This document shows, piece by piece, positions 11,561 to 25,855 of a DNA stretch of 64,000 nucleotides. The notes beneath the pieces were generated by a model. That model was not told where the DNA came from. It was given only the letters and a program-made list of their open reading frames with translations, and searched no databases. Within the stretch, counting starts at the first letter, position 1, and every line of letters begins with the position of its first letter. Location of the stretch: contig NC_068978.1 of the NCBI RefSeq assembly GCF_016808095.1, positions 23,862,806 through 23,926,805 on the forward strand. Reading direction: 5' to 3'. The position numbers were made by a program, and so were the translations under genes. The DNA is from Vigna angularis. Lineage: Eukaryota; Streptophyta; Magnoliopsida; Fabales; Fabaceae.

Positions 11561-13020
11561 AATTATGGGTTCCTAACCGATTATCACTTTGTAGAATATA
11601 AATACTACTACGAGTGTACACTTTTAATGAAGTTCTATGTCAAAGCATGTATCTAGATAATTGGATCTAATGTCACTTGTTTATGTGTATATATATGATT
11701 TCTTGTATAATCCAAAATTAGATTTTATCTAATGTGATTTAATTGTATATGAAAACTCTTTTGGTACATTAGTTTATCATTTCTTCTCTATTGTCTATCT
11801 ATTTGTTTTTTTTTGTTGCAATGATCACCTTGAAGGTGGAAACAAATGAAGATGTTTTAGTTGATCCATGAGAGAGATGATACAATGTAGTTAGATTTAG
11901 TTATATCATATACAAGCTTTATTCTTGAAATTATAGTTTTCGGTTGTTTATATAACTTGTTATACTCAATACATGCTTTATGGATGATTCTAATATAATA
12001 ATTATATTTCTATCTCACTTGCTTATTGATTATTATTTATATAACTTTTATTTAATAATTTTACGATTGAGATATTACATAAAACATCTACTACATGTCA
12101 TTAAAAGATAAGTTGCTATTCTATCCACTTAGATACCACAAAACACGATTTTGAATTACTGGTTGGTATACTTTTCATCAACATTGGCTCGCGGATTTCC
12201 AAATAGATTCTTACGAAAGGAAATTCTAGAGTTCATATCATAAGTTCAATTTACTGTTGTCAATACTATAAAAGGGAATTCTAGAGAGATATAGCAAGTT
12301 GACTACTATTGTACTGTTACAAAAGGGTTCTGGGAACATGGGTCATTTTTCCATGTTCGAACTAGGATCGAGATCTATGATGTGATACAATCAAGCGCTG
12401 AAATAAATTTGACTAGATCTTTGGAATATTATGTTACCTTGAAACAAGGAATAACAGTCTTGTAAGTCAGGTTTTATCAATTTTCAAGTACTCCGAGATT
12501 CTTTAGTTGTTTTTTAGTACTCAGAATTTTGTATTGAAAAGTACCAAGAATATTCCTATAAAGAAGTACAAGGATAAGCAAACACTCATACATTGTACGC
12601 TTAAACGGAGTTCTTGGTTCAACTCAACCACTAAATCATAACATCATACTTGTGGGTCAATTTTCTATCACTCCAAAATGTTATATGATCCCCCGTTGAT
12701 TCCTCATCGCTAAAATATGCTTCCATGTTTTCTATTTTTTCAATTGCTTCGATGACTTTGTCAATAATAAATCCATTCTTCCTAATTGTAGGCTTACATC
12801 AATTTTAAAAATCTTATAAAATTACGTACAATTTAAAACATCTAGAAAGAAATTATAAAGAATTAAAAGCATAAATATGAATTTTTTATTCAATGGTATT
12901 ATTGAGCTACATTATTATTTATTTTGGTGTCTATAATCTTTAACATGATTTCCAAATCATTTATTGAACATTGATGATTATAGGGCATCCCTCTTCAGTT
13001 AATAAATAACGACCATTGCA
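11560..13020. other. intergenic DNA, no recognised feature
   Basis: Moderately AT-rich. No coding signal, TIR or LTR was recognised. Confidence 0.5.
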
Positions 13021-13027
13021 TTATCTA

Positions 13028-17079
<4,052 letters not shown>

Positions 17080-17219
17080 GGACGTAACAGTAGAGTGTAA
17101 TTGGTACTGTGAATGTGTTGAAAATGGTAAAGACAAAAGGGAAATATAAAAGGAAGGAAAATAGATATTTAGAAAAAGAGTCTTAACCAACAAGAAAAGA
17201 AACACAATGTACATATGTG

Positions 17220-18560
17220 GAAGTGAATGTCTGGACCGCTTTAACTTACTGCACCAAAGAGTAAAAAATCTTAATTATTCCTTCTGTGTATAAAATATTC
17301 AAATTAATTATTATTGTTATTATAACTTTATAGTGAAATAGTTTTAAATTTAATATAAAATTAATATTTAAAATTATATTTCATAGCGAAATAGTCTTAT
17401 AAAAGTAATATATATAAAATTTTAAACATTTGATGAAGAACATTTTATTTTTAAAAAAAATTAACATACTCCAAAGAAAACCAAAATTGGTTATTAAAAA
17501 CAGCATTAGTGTAATTATGGTACTGACAGGTTAGTTGTGGTGTTTATTACGGCACTGATAGGTAGGTTGTAGTGTTTATTACGACACAGGTAGCTAGGTA
17601 GGAAAGGTGAGGCTGTGGTGATTGGGGATAATTGGGTTAGATAATTAAATAAATAACTAAAATTAAGGAAAATGAATGTTAGAATTCGGATTATATGGAT
17701 ATCTAATTCATTTAAATTTATATTTTAATATATAAAATTTAGTATTAAGTTATATAAAATTACAGTTTATTAAGTTATATAAAATTACAGTTTATTATAA
17801 TAATTATTTCTTTAATTAAAGATTTACAATTTATGCCATTTATTAAAAAAATAATACTTTTTTTTTGTTAAAAAGATTTAATTTAATATGAATTTACAAT
17901 TCATTAAATTAATTTATAATTTAAACAACTTGAATTGATTAACTTAATAAATTAGAAGATCAGATATAGATTATAAAATATTAAATTTAAAATATAGTAA
18001 TTAGTCAACTTGAATATGAATAGATCTAATCCTATGATGCTCCCTCTTACACGTTACACGATAGTGTCTATTTGTTATTAGTTTTTTTTTTAAAGTAATT
18101 TTTTCTTGTTGAATAGATATTATTCTTTTATATTTGTCAATATATATGAATATTTATAAATATTTTTGTATTTTAGTTTATCAAATTTTAAATAAATTAT
18201 TTAAAAACAAATTTGAATAAAAAATTAATTTCCAATATAATTTATATCTCAATAAAATATTAATATAGATAAATTTAGTATTACTCAAAAATATATTTAA
18301 ATAAGTTATGTCAAAATATAAATTTTAAAAATTAATCTTTTACGGAAAAAACTCCATTTCAAATATTTAAAGAAAAAAATAGAAATATAGAAAATTAAAT
18401 TTTAAATTATTCTTATATGATTTTTTTTCACTAGTCATTTTATTTTGATCACTTCAATTTTAAAAAAAAAATACACAAACAAAATTAATTTATAATTATT
18501 ATCAGGCTTAATACCATTGTTGGTCCCTATTTTCGTCAATTTTATCCGATGTGAGACTCT
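17220..18560. other. AT-rich intergenic DNA with two short tandem duplications
   Basis: A roughly 41-bp unit (tgtttattacg with variants) is doubled at about 17518-17600. A 26-bp unit (aagttatataaaattacag) is doubled at about 17738-17795. The rest is A/T-rich with no coding signal. Near 18510-18545 a phrase (cttaataccattgttggtcc) resembles plant MULE termini, but no partner arm was found. Confidence 0.55.
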
Positions 18561-18569
18561 TTTTTTCAA

Positions 18570-18757
18570 AGAAACGGGACGAGAAGGAAGTCTACAAACT
18601 CAAGAAAGCACTTTATGGGCTTAAACAAGCTCCAAGGGCATGATATAAAAAAATAGAAGGTTATTTTCTCAACGAGTGTTTTAAGAAGTGTGACTTTGAA
18701 CATGCTCTTTTCCTTAAAAATGAAGAAGGTGGTAAGTCTTTGATCGTTAGTTTATAT
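18570..18757 (+). pseudogene. Ty1/copia reverse transcriptase fragment, left part (outermost nest layer)
   Basis: The + strand reads KRDEKEVYKLKKALYGLKQAPRA, then a stop where copia elements have Trp (tga for tgg), then YKKIEGYFLNE, FEHALFLK and SLYVD. This is the Ty1/copia RT core ending exactly at the catalytic Y-V-D-D motif. The motif is cut by the insertion at 18763 and resumes as VDDLVFTGNYG at about 36520. The 5' part of this copia element is absent, truncated near 18570. Confidence 0.9.
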
Positions 18758-18762
18758 GTGGA

Positions 18763-19585
18763 TGATGGCAATCTCCTTGGCTAGGTTGGGCCAAAGCTAG
18801 GAGATGTGCATGGAGGGGTGTTCCTTGGATTAATGGTGCAGAAATGTGGTGGTAAATGGTCCAAGGATGATGAGCTAATGTATGAATGGTGTAGAAGCTC
18901 AAAGCCTCTAGGAGATATGATGGTGGTGTTGTAGTGTTTGGTGGCTCCAAGAGAGGTTAGGCCAACTCAAGGAGGACGGTGACTAGAGGGGCCTCATGGG
19001 TTGCTCTAGTCTTGATCTAAGATGAGTAGTATGGACAAAAACGGGCAGAATAACATTACTCAACATTAAAGATGAAATACAAGGGTGGAGACACCTCTAT
19101 TTATAGGCCAAGGGTATCTCCTTCTAACCCTAAAAACATGATCTCCCACCTTTGTTCTCATTGGCAAAAAATGAGACCTTCTAAGGAGTGGACAAGTGTC
19201 CACAAATCCTCTCCAATGATAGGAGGACATGTGGCCACTCACAAAACACAATCCTCTCCTTTCCTAGAGTGCCATGTGGCCACTACTAAAAGCAAAAACT
19301 CTCCACTCCTAAGGTACCATGTGGCTACCTTTTAAAAAGTAAATCCTCTCCAATGGAAGCATGACACATGGCACACACTTTCCACTTGGTTTGGATGTCT
19401 AACTTTTAAGGAAAATCCTATGCTACTTAGGCCTTAATACAAGCCTTAAACAAACCTACACTACTCTTCAATCCATGCTCCATGATGGCTCCAAAGGTGG
19501 CCTACAAGGTAGAATTGATGTTATCTTCATGGATGGCTTCCACTCTCTTGAAAGTGCTTGACCATGGCTAGGGGATTTTCCATCA
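18763..19585 (-). repeat. left LTR (3' LTR) of the second-layer element
   Basis: An 823-bp LTR starting TGATGG and ending CCATCA. It is matched by the two halves of the right LTR (22665-22930 and 35932-36514) with scattered differences. It contains several variants of a 'catgtggccact' phrase. Confidence 0.9.
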
Positions 19586-19600
19586 TTCCCTTCCTCTTGA
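19586..19600 (-). promoter_or_regulatory. polypurine tract
   Basis: On the minus strand, aagaggaagggaa directly precedes the LTR start TGATGG. This is the expected plus-strand primer for reverse transcription and fixes the element's orientation. Confidence 0.8.
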
Positions 19601-19990
19601 GAAAAGTTCAAGTAATGGAAAACTCCCTTCATCATCTTAGTCTCAATCTTAATTGTGGGAGTGGTAGGAGGCTTTAGTAACTCTTCCTTTTCTTCTCTTA
19701 TCTCAATCTCTTCTTTTTCTCTCTTTTCTTTCTCATTCCTTTCTTTTATCTTTTTCTCTTCATACTCTTTTCTTCTTTCCTCCTCCTTTTTCTCTCTTCT
19801 TACTTGCTCCTCTTTCTCTCTTTGTTCTTTCTCTCTTTTCTCATGCTCCTCTTTCTTTCTTTGTTCTTTCTTCCTTCTTTTGTCTTCATCTCTTCTTCTC
19901 TTTATCTTCCTTAAATCCTTTTGGACTTTTTCTTGTTTTTCATTAAGGATTCTAAGCTCTTATTCTAAGGTAGCAAGATATTGTTTTCTT
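19600..19990 (-). pseudogene. Lys/Glu/Arg-rich charged tail downstream of Gag
   Basis: The + strand is a long run of cttct/ctcttt-type pyrimidines. On the minus strand this codes strings of K, E and R with very few other residues, ending about 20 codons past the charged stretch. It follows the Gag-like frame and ends just before the polypurine tract. It may be a nucleic-acid-binding substitute for a zinc-knuckle domain, but interruptions are present and no homology was recognised. Confidence 0.45.
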
Positions 19991-20392
19991 TCAACTCTTT
20001 TCTATCTCTTTCATCTCACATATTAGCTCTTGGTTTATTACAAGGAAAGAAGAAACAAATTTTCTTCTCATGCATGCTCTCAAGTCACACCAATCTTTAA
20101 TGGCAGATTTTCTACCTTTCTCAACCTTAGATTGTCTTTGATTCCACCATTCACTTGCATGTCCTACAAGCCTAGAGATGCATAAACTAAGTATATGATA
20201 TTTACCATGCCTAACTAGGAATGGATGAAGTTCTTCTATTCTTTTCTCCCATGCTAGGTATGATAATGCATTAGTATTCTCACCAAAGAATGGAAGGTCA
20301 CTCTTAACTTTAGAATGTAGCTCAACCTCACCATGACTTAAATGCAAGCTACTATAAAAACTCATTTGTTTTAAAAGAATTTTGAAAAACAA
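19991..20392 (-). CDS. retrotransposon Gag-like protein (Ty3/gypsy-type capsid core)
   Basis: A 133-aa frame. Its core reads LPFFGENTNALSYLAWEKRIEE, followed by HASEWWNQRQ and IKDWCDLRACMRRKFV. This matches the retrotrans_gag pattern: F-G, the YL-W-K/R-E stretch, A-WW and W-L-M-F. No zinc knuckle is present. The start could be 20392 or the internal Met at 20365. It ends with IEKS and a stop, after which only the charged tail follows. It is likely inactive today. Confidence 0.7.
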   Translation of the reverse strand: MFFKILLKQMSFYSSLHLSHGEVELHSKVKSDLPFFGENTNALSYLAWEKRIEELHPFLVRHGKYHILSLCISRLVGHASEWWNQRQSKVEKGRKSAIKDWCDLRACMRRKFVSSFLVINQELICEMKEIEKS

Positions 20393-21702
20393 TTTTCACA
20401 AATAATCCTAGACATTTTTAAGATTTTCAAAATGGCTTATGCAAACAAACTTAGTATTTCACATAAAATTCCTTAAAAGACTTAAGGAGACAAAAAAAGC
20501 TTAAGTTCACTTCTAGGAAAGAGAGGTGAATCACTATGGATTGCTTAGAAACCAAGTCTTTCCTAGCCAAAGCTTACCTCAAGTTCTCTTGTACCAAACT
20601 TCTCAAAGGGATTTAAACTTGAAATAAAAGTTGACACACACTAGACTATCACAATTAAAGAAAGCAATTAAAGTTAATCTATGCGGCCTAATGGTGAAGT
20701 TAGAAGGAACTTTGGTTCCCTCACACTTACCAACTACAAAACGCAATATTAATCAAAGTCCAATGTTCTTGTTAGGACACATCCTAACAAGGCCAAATAT
20801 TACAAGTCCAAAAAGGAAAACAACTACAATTTTACAATTCAAAGAAAATACACATAAATCTCTCTTTCTCACCAAGTGTATACTCTCTTGTTTTGCGTTT
20901 AGACCAAGACTTCAAGCTTCCCTTCAAGGCCTCCTTCAACTTTGGATGTACCCCACTATTTTGGGTTGTTATCCCAATGATCCTCACGTTTTTTTACCAT
21001 CCAAAGACCTACACCACAAGTTAACACCACTAAAGCCAAAAGGAGTCCAAGAAAAAAGCAAGAAAAGGTCTAAAGTGAACAAAGGCTCTTCAAAAGGAGT
21101 TTTACTTTGACAAAACCATGAATTTTTAGAAGACAATCAAGCGATTAAATGGTAAGAAAGAAAGGTTAGCACAACAAAAGGAGTTACCTAAAGAAAGGCA
21201 CTAGAATGGATCACAAAAAAATCAAAACTACTAGAAAAACATAAGGTGCTTTTGTTCTTTTGCAAGCTAGACCAAATGGTGCACTAAGGCAACCTTTTTA
21301 GGTCATCATGGTTGCTAGAACAGCAGCTAGGGACATGAGTTTCAGCTCCCAAATCAACATCAAAGTGCTCACACAAAAGTTGGTTACATATGGTACATGC
21401 ATGGTCTTTTACTTTTACTTTTTGCTTTTGGTTTTTGTACTTTTTGTCTACTTTTCTTTTGTACCTTTTGTACCTTTTGTCTCTTCTTCTTTTTTGAAAT
21501 TTTTAGCATAAACACACACCAAATCAGATCTCAAATCTGGAATGTTACAAGGAGTTTCAAGTTCATACAAGCTTATAGCACCAAAATGAAAAAAACCTAC
21601 TAGAATCAAATATAGCATGAAACACAAAAAGTGACATAATGGAAACCTAACTCTATGAACTTGTTCATGATCTAACAACAAGTATGAACTCAAATATATA
21701 AA

Positions 21703-22069
21703 AGGCTTAAATGCTTACTTCGTTCCCATGTTAAGAGGTGAATTTCTGTTTAGTACCCGGTTTTAAAAATGAAGACATTGGGTCCCTATGTTATGAAAAA
21801 TATATGAATAAGGTCCACAAAGAAAGAACAAGTTCAACAAATCATCAAAGAAAAAGTTGAACAAGAGATAGAAAAAGCTGGACAGCAGAAGAGAGAAGAG
21901 AAAAAGTACGGCCACATCAGCATGGACTTAACGCCGTTTTTGTCAACTTAACGGACATGACCTTATTCATACAATTTTCATAACATAGGGACCCAATGCC
22001 TTCATTTTTATAACCGGGTACTAAACAGAAATTCACCTCTTAACATGAGAACGAAGTAAGCATTGAAGC
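21703..22069. mobile_element. 367-bp MULE-type MITE
   Basis: About 110-bp terminal inverted repeats begin GGCTTAAATGCTTAC on the left and GCTTCAATGCTTAC inverted on the right. Long shared blocks include ATGTTAAGAGGTGAATTTC and CATTGGGTCCCTATG. A 9-bp duplication, atatataaa, lies at 21694-21702 and 22070-22078. It has no coding capacity and inserted in the internal region of the second-layer element. Confidence 0.88.
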
Positions 22070-22649
22070 ATATATAAAATAAAAGCACTCAAAGGCACTC
22101 AAATGAAACAGTTTTGAAATTTACTCAAACATGTATTTTTGGTGATTTTTCAAAGGTTAAACATGGAAGTAAAGACATGTAAAGGACTAAACATGACTCT
22201 AGACAACATGGATGATTCAAAAATAAAAATGACATAAAATAAGCTTATAAGACCAAACAAAATAGAAAGGAATGACTCAGAAAAAGAAAAGGCACAAAAA
22301 AGTAGCCAAAACTACCAAAAACGAACTTGAAAAACGCTAATGACAACATCTTGGCAGCTTTGACCTTTGCTGAGCGTTTTACTTATAACTTTTTGCACAT
22401 AAATCCAAATGAAGTGATTCTTTTTTTTGTTGGAAACTAGACTCAAAGGGCTTTCATTTGAATATTTTTACATATTTTTTAGACAACTGAGATAGATGCA
22501 TTTTACATTTGAAAATCGTCACAGTTTGCTGCCAGAACAAATGATAGATGAAAAAAAAACACAACAAGACAAGTAGGGAAATAACATCAACAACATGGAA
22601 CAATAAATGATAGATAAGGACCAAAAGACTTAACTCTTGAAGAACCAAA

Positions 22650-22662
22650 GCTCTTGATACCA
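22650..22662 (-). promoter_or_regulatory. primer-binding site, tRNA-iMet type (second layer)
   Basis: On the minus strand TGGTATCAAGAGC sits three bases after the LTR end. The canonical plant tRNA-iMet site is TGGTATCAGAGC, so one extra A is present. This fixes the right LTR as the 5' LTR. Confidence 0.85.
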
Positions 22663-22664
22663 AA

Positions 22665-22930
22665 TGATGGCAACCTCTTGGCTAGATTGGGCCAAAGCTA
22701 GGAGATGTGCATGGAGGGGTGCTTCTTGGATGAATGTTGCGAAAATGTGGTGGTAAATGGTCCAAGGATAATGAGCTAATGTATGAATGGTGTAGAAGCT
22801 CAAAGCCTGTAGAAGATATGGTGGTGATGGTGTAGTGTTTGGTGGCTCCAAGAGAGGTTAGGCCAATTCAAGGAGGAAGGTGACTAGAGGGGCCTCATGG
22901 GTTGCTCTAGTCTTGATCTAAGATGAGTAG
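22665..22930 (-). repeat. right LTR of the second-layer element, proximal part
   Basis: It aligns with the first third of the 18763-19585 LTR and is cut after gatgagtag by the Athila element. It continues at 35932. Confidence 0.9.
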
Positions 22931-22945
22931 TGTTAACAACATTTT

Positions 22946-22970
22946 TGATCCCCAGCAACAGCGCCAAAAA
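22946..22970 (-). promoter_or_regulatory. tRNA-Asp primer-site-like sequence near the outer end of the left Athila LTR
   Basis: On the minus strand TGGCGCTGTTGCTGGGGATC resembles the plant tRNA-Asp primer site (TGGCGCCGTTGCCGGGGA). It lies only about 16 bp inside the element's outer end, where a 3' LTR should have no primer site. See findings. Confidence 0.6.
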
Positions 22971-23286
22971 CTTGTTGATGGATTGGCAAGTGTACCAAAT
23001 CGCACAAGTAATATAAAATGGTAAGACCAAATATCGTATCATAGAAGACTCTCGGCACTAGACAATTGTGTGATTACTCCATTAATTAAGACTTAAATAA
23101 AACGAGATCATTGGTTTAGGATGCAATGACAGAAAATTAAATATGAATGCAGTTTGATCAATAGTAAAAGAGCACAATGATAAACAAATGTTTTTTAATA
23201 TAAGATGAGTATGTTGTTGGGATTAGATTTCACCAAGTTCCCTCTCATGTATGTCAGAATTCTTCTTTATGCATTAATGTTAACGT

Positions 23287-24247
23287 TGTTGGAACAATCG
23301 ATACCGTTATAGAGTCGCGCAGCGGAATAAAATACTTAGAAAGCGTGTTACGGTCACAAATCAAGTTTAATGGTCCGTTTTAGAAAAACAATTTTCTTAG
23401 AGAAAATTTATCAAACAGTTGATGTACGTACAATAAAATGAGTGTAGGGAATAAGAAGATCAACACATAATTTTTATCCTGGTTCGAATCAAAAGATTCT
23501 ACGTCCAGTCGTTAATCACTATAAATAGTGATTAACCTTTTTCACTAAAAATGGTTTCACAGATTACAACAAATAGTGAATAAAGCAGATAAATAAACCT
23601 TCCTTCGACGAACGAACCGGAAGAAGAACACTCTGCCAACTCGAAGAGAACCGCTCCGACTATCGACAAACGAAACGCGAGCTTCTCCTATTCACGAGAC
23701 CAGGCAAAGCACCTTGCTAACTCGAAGAGAGCTTGCTCCGACTATCGACACACGACACACGAGCCTCTCCTGTTCACGAGACCAAGCAAGGGAACTTGAA
23801 CTATAGCTTCTGAGAACTTCCTCTGACAAACAGTATTCTGCAAGAGCTTCTGTTCAACAACGTTGTATTCTAATTTCTCCAAAACAAAATATATAGCCAA
23901 GTACACTGAGTGCCAAAGATCAGCTCCCAACTGCCATGAATAATCGATTATTGTAAGTGATAATCGATTATTCAAGTCCGTTACAGGGTTTTCAAAATGT
24001 GATAATCGATTATATGAAGAGATAATCGATTATTCCTGTATGAATTTGTGATAATCGATTATTGCCATTCCATAATCGATTATTGCAGTTAAAAATGCAA
24101 GTTTACAAGGTTTACAAGAATTTCCTACTACATTTAATTTCTACAAATTGCTTTTAACTAATTCTAATATCTTCTTCAACTAAAACTTCTTGTAGCATCA
24201 TCAAAACAAATTTCTTCAAGATTTACCAATACTCCTTATTGGTAACA
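23287..24247 (-). repeat. left LTR (3' LTR) of the young copia element
   Basis: TGTTGG...TAACA, 961 bp. It holds a roughly 78-bp internal tandem pair (each with cgaagag and ctccgactatcgaca) near 23630-23790. It also carries six ATAATCGATTAT palindromes at 23939-24083. Confidence 0.95.
23939..24083. repeat. phased ATAATCGATTAT palindromes in the left LTR (3 pairs)
   Basis: Six copies of the 12-bp palindrome are arranged as three pairs. Start-to-start spacing within pairs is 20, 20 and 21 bp, about two DNA turns. Each copy holds two inverted TAAT cores around a central CG. Confidence 0.9.
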
Positions 24248-24262
24248 ATCTCCCCCTTTTTG
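24248..24262 (-). promoter_or_regulatory. polypurine tract of the young copia element
   Basis: On the minus strand caaaaagggggagat directly precedes the LTR start TGTTACC, the expected position for the plus-strand primer. Confidence 0.85.
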
Positions 24263-25855
24263 ATGATGATCAAAAATTCAATTTTAAAAGCAAGTTTGGC
24301 TTACCTGCAAAACATACAAGCTAACAAACAGCAACAAGGTTAGCAATACCTGTAATAATTTATACTTCTCCCCTTGTATTATTCTTCTCCCCCTTTTTGA
24401 TCAGAAGCAAAAAGATCGGATGTTGAAGGCTCCCCCTAAATATGATCTCCCCCTCAATTAATCAAAGGATGCATATAATCAAGAGATCATTTTATTTATG
24501 AAAATAAATATTACATTATAAGAAGAATGGACAAACTAGCCGTTTATGGTCGTTTATGGCCGTTATGGGATGCTCCAACGGCTCTATTTTTGAACCTGTC
24601 AGCGTGATAATCGATTATGGCTTGTGATAATCGATTATCAGTTCAATAATTACTGCCCAGAATTGCATGATAATCGATTATGCATAATGATAATCGATTA
24701 TCTGCTCAAGATTTTCCAGAATTGATTTTAATGCATGAATAATCGATTATAGCTTAGTGATAATCGATTATGAAGCGTTAAGTTTACGAAAAATGCAAAA
24801 ATTTGCATAGATTTTGATTCTAAGATATGTCTAACACTCCTAACTCTCTTCTAAGCTCAAAAAATCTATCTCCAGGTTTAACAAGAAAGCATTTCAACTA
24901 GCACAATCAGTTCAAAAACTAATTTTGACAACACAAATTTCAACTTCCCAAACACCAACTATGATTCATGCACTCTCATATCCCAATTTGTTCAACTTCA
25001 TATATTCAACTATGCATATCAAAACAACATATGAAAAAAAAAAAAAATTCAATCACAAGAGCTGATTCAGGTGCTATCTTTCAACATTTTTTAAACAAAA
25101 TAATTTACATCAAAATTATGCAAATTTGATAAGTTCATTTTCTGCATCCAGGCTCTCAATGTATATTATCATAGCTCATTCGTTATGCATTTGAACTTAA
25201 AAATAAATCTCCACAGAACCAACTTTGAAATAGAAATGACAATTTAATTTTCACATATCTTAATCATTAAAAATTTCTAATGAAAATCTGTCGGCCAACT
25301 CATTTAAATGACTTTTTCATAGTTTTTGATGCTTGACAGAGATTACACCAAAGTAACTTCAAAGTACTCATGAAATTGAATACTAAGCCAGTTAAACACA
25401 AATTCAATAGATAATTATCAACAAAGCACTGAAATAACAATGCACATGGCTTTACATGACATGAATGAAATTCAACACCTGAATATTTTAAATAAATGAA
25501 TTCACTTGATCAAAATGTGTAAACAGACACGAACATACCACAGGATGAATGAAATAGTGATCAACATATCATTTTCTCAACCAGGCATGAATATAACAGT
25601 AACTAAATAATGGAAGATCAAGTAAATACAGGATGCAACACCACAGTTTAAACAACACTTAGCTCAATTACTTGGTGCTTGAATGAAGGCTTTTGGATAC
25701 CACTTGATGGAGTTACATCCTGGTTTGTAGCATCACTTCAAAGAGCATAATACCATAGAGCTCTCTTATCCTTTTGAAAACTTAACCTGCAAAGTAAAAA
25801 CAATAGAGTTTTGGTCCCCATAATCTCATTTGGGTCCTTTGAGGTTAGAGACAAT
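24263..25855. other. non-coding interior of the young copia element, where pol should be
   Basis: About 1.6 kb with no RT, RNase H or integrase motif in any frame I could read. A second palindrome cluster is at 24606-24771. The rest is AT-rich and non-repetitive. Confidence 0.75.
24606..24771. repeat. phased ATAATCGATTAT palindromes in the copia interior (3 pairs)
   Basis: Six copies form three pairs with start-to-start spacing 20, 20 and 21 bp, the same layout as in the LTRs although the surrounding sequence differs. Confidence 0.9.

Noticed and set aside
18510..18560. MULE terminus (cttaataccattgttggtcc) just left of the copia fragment
   Set aside because: No inverted partner or 9-bp TSD was found, so it is at most a remnant.
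19655..20026. Ser/Phe/Leu-rich + strand open frame of 123 codons
   Set aside because: It is the antisense of the Lys/Glu-rich tail of the second-layer element. The pyrimidine run makes any frame open.
22650..22662. tRNA gene fragments at the two iMet sites
   Set aside because: Only 12-13 bases match, at the exact position of retrotransposon primer sites. No cloverleaf follows, and no tRNA gene was recognised anywhere in the window.
23742..23975. Identical 77-codon frames at 23742-23975 and 27989-28222
   Set aside because: They are the same stretch of the two LTRs of one element. Identity reflects the LTR pair, not a conserved gene.
23939..24083. Regular short palindromic repeats resembling a CRISPR-like array
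   Set aside because: The repeats are 12-bp palindromes with 8-9 bp gaps inside an LTR and its interior, in a plant genome. There are no spacers of CRISPR size and no cas genes.
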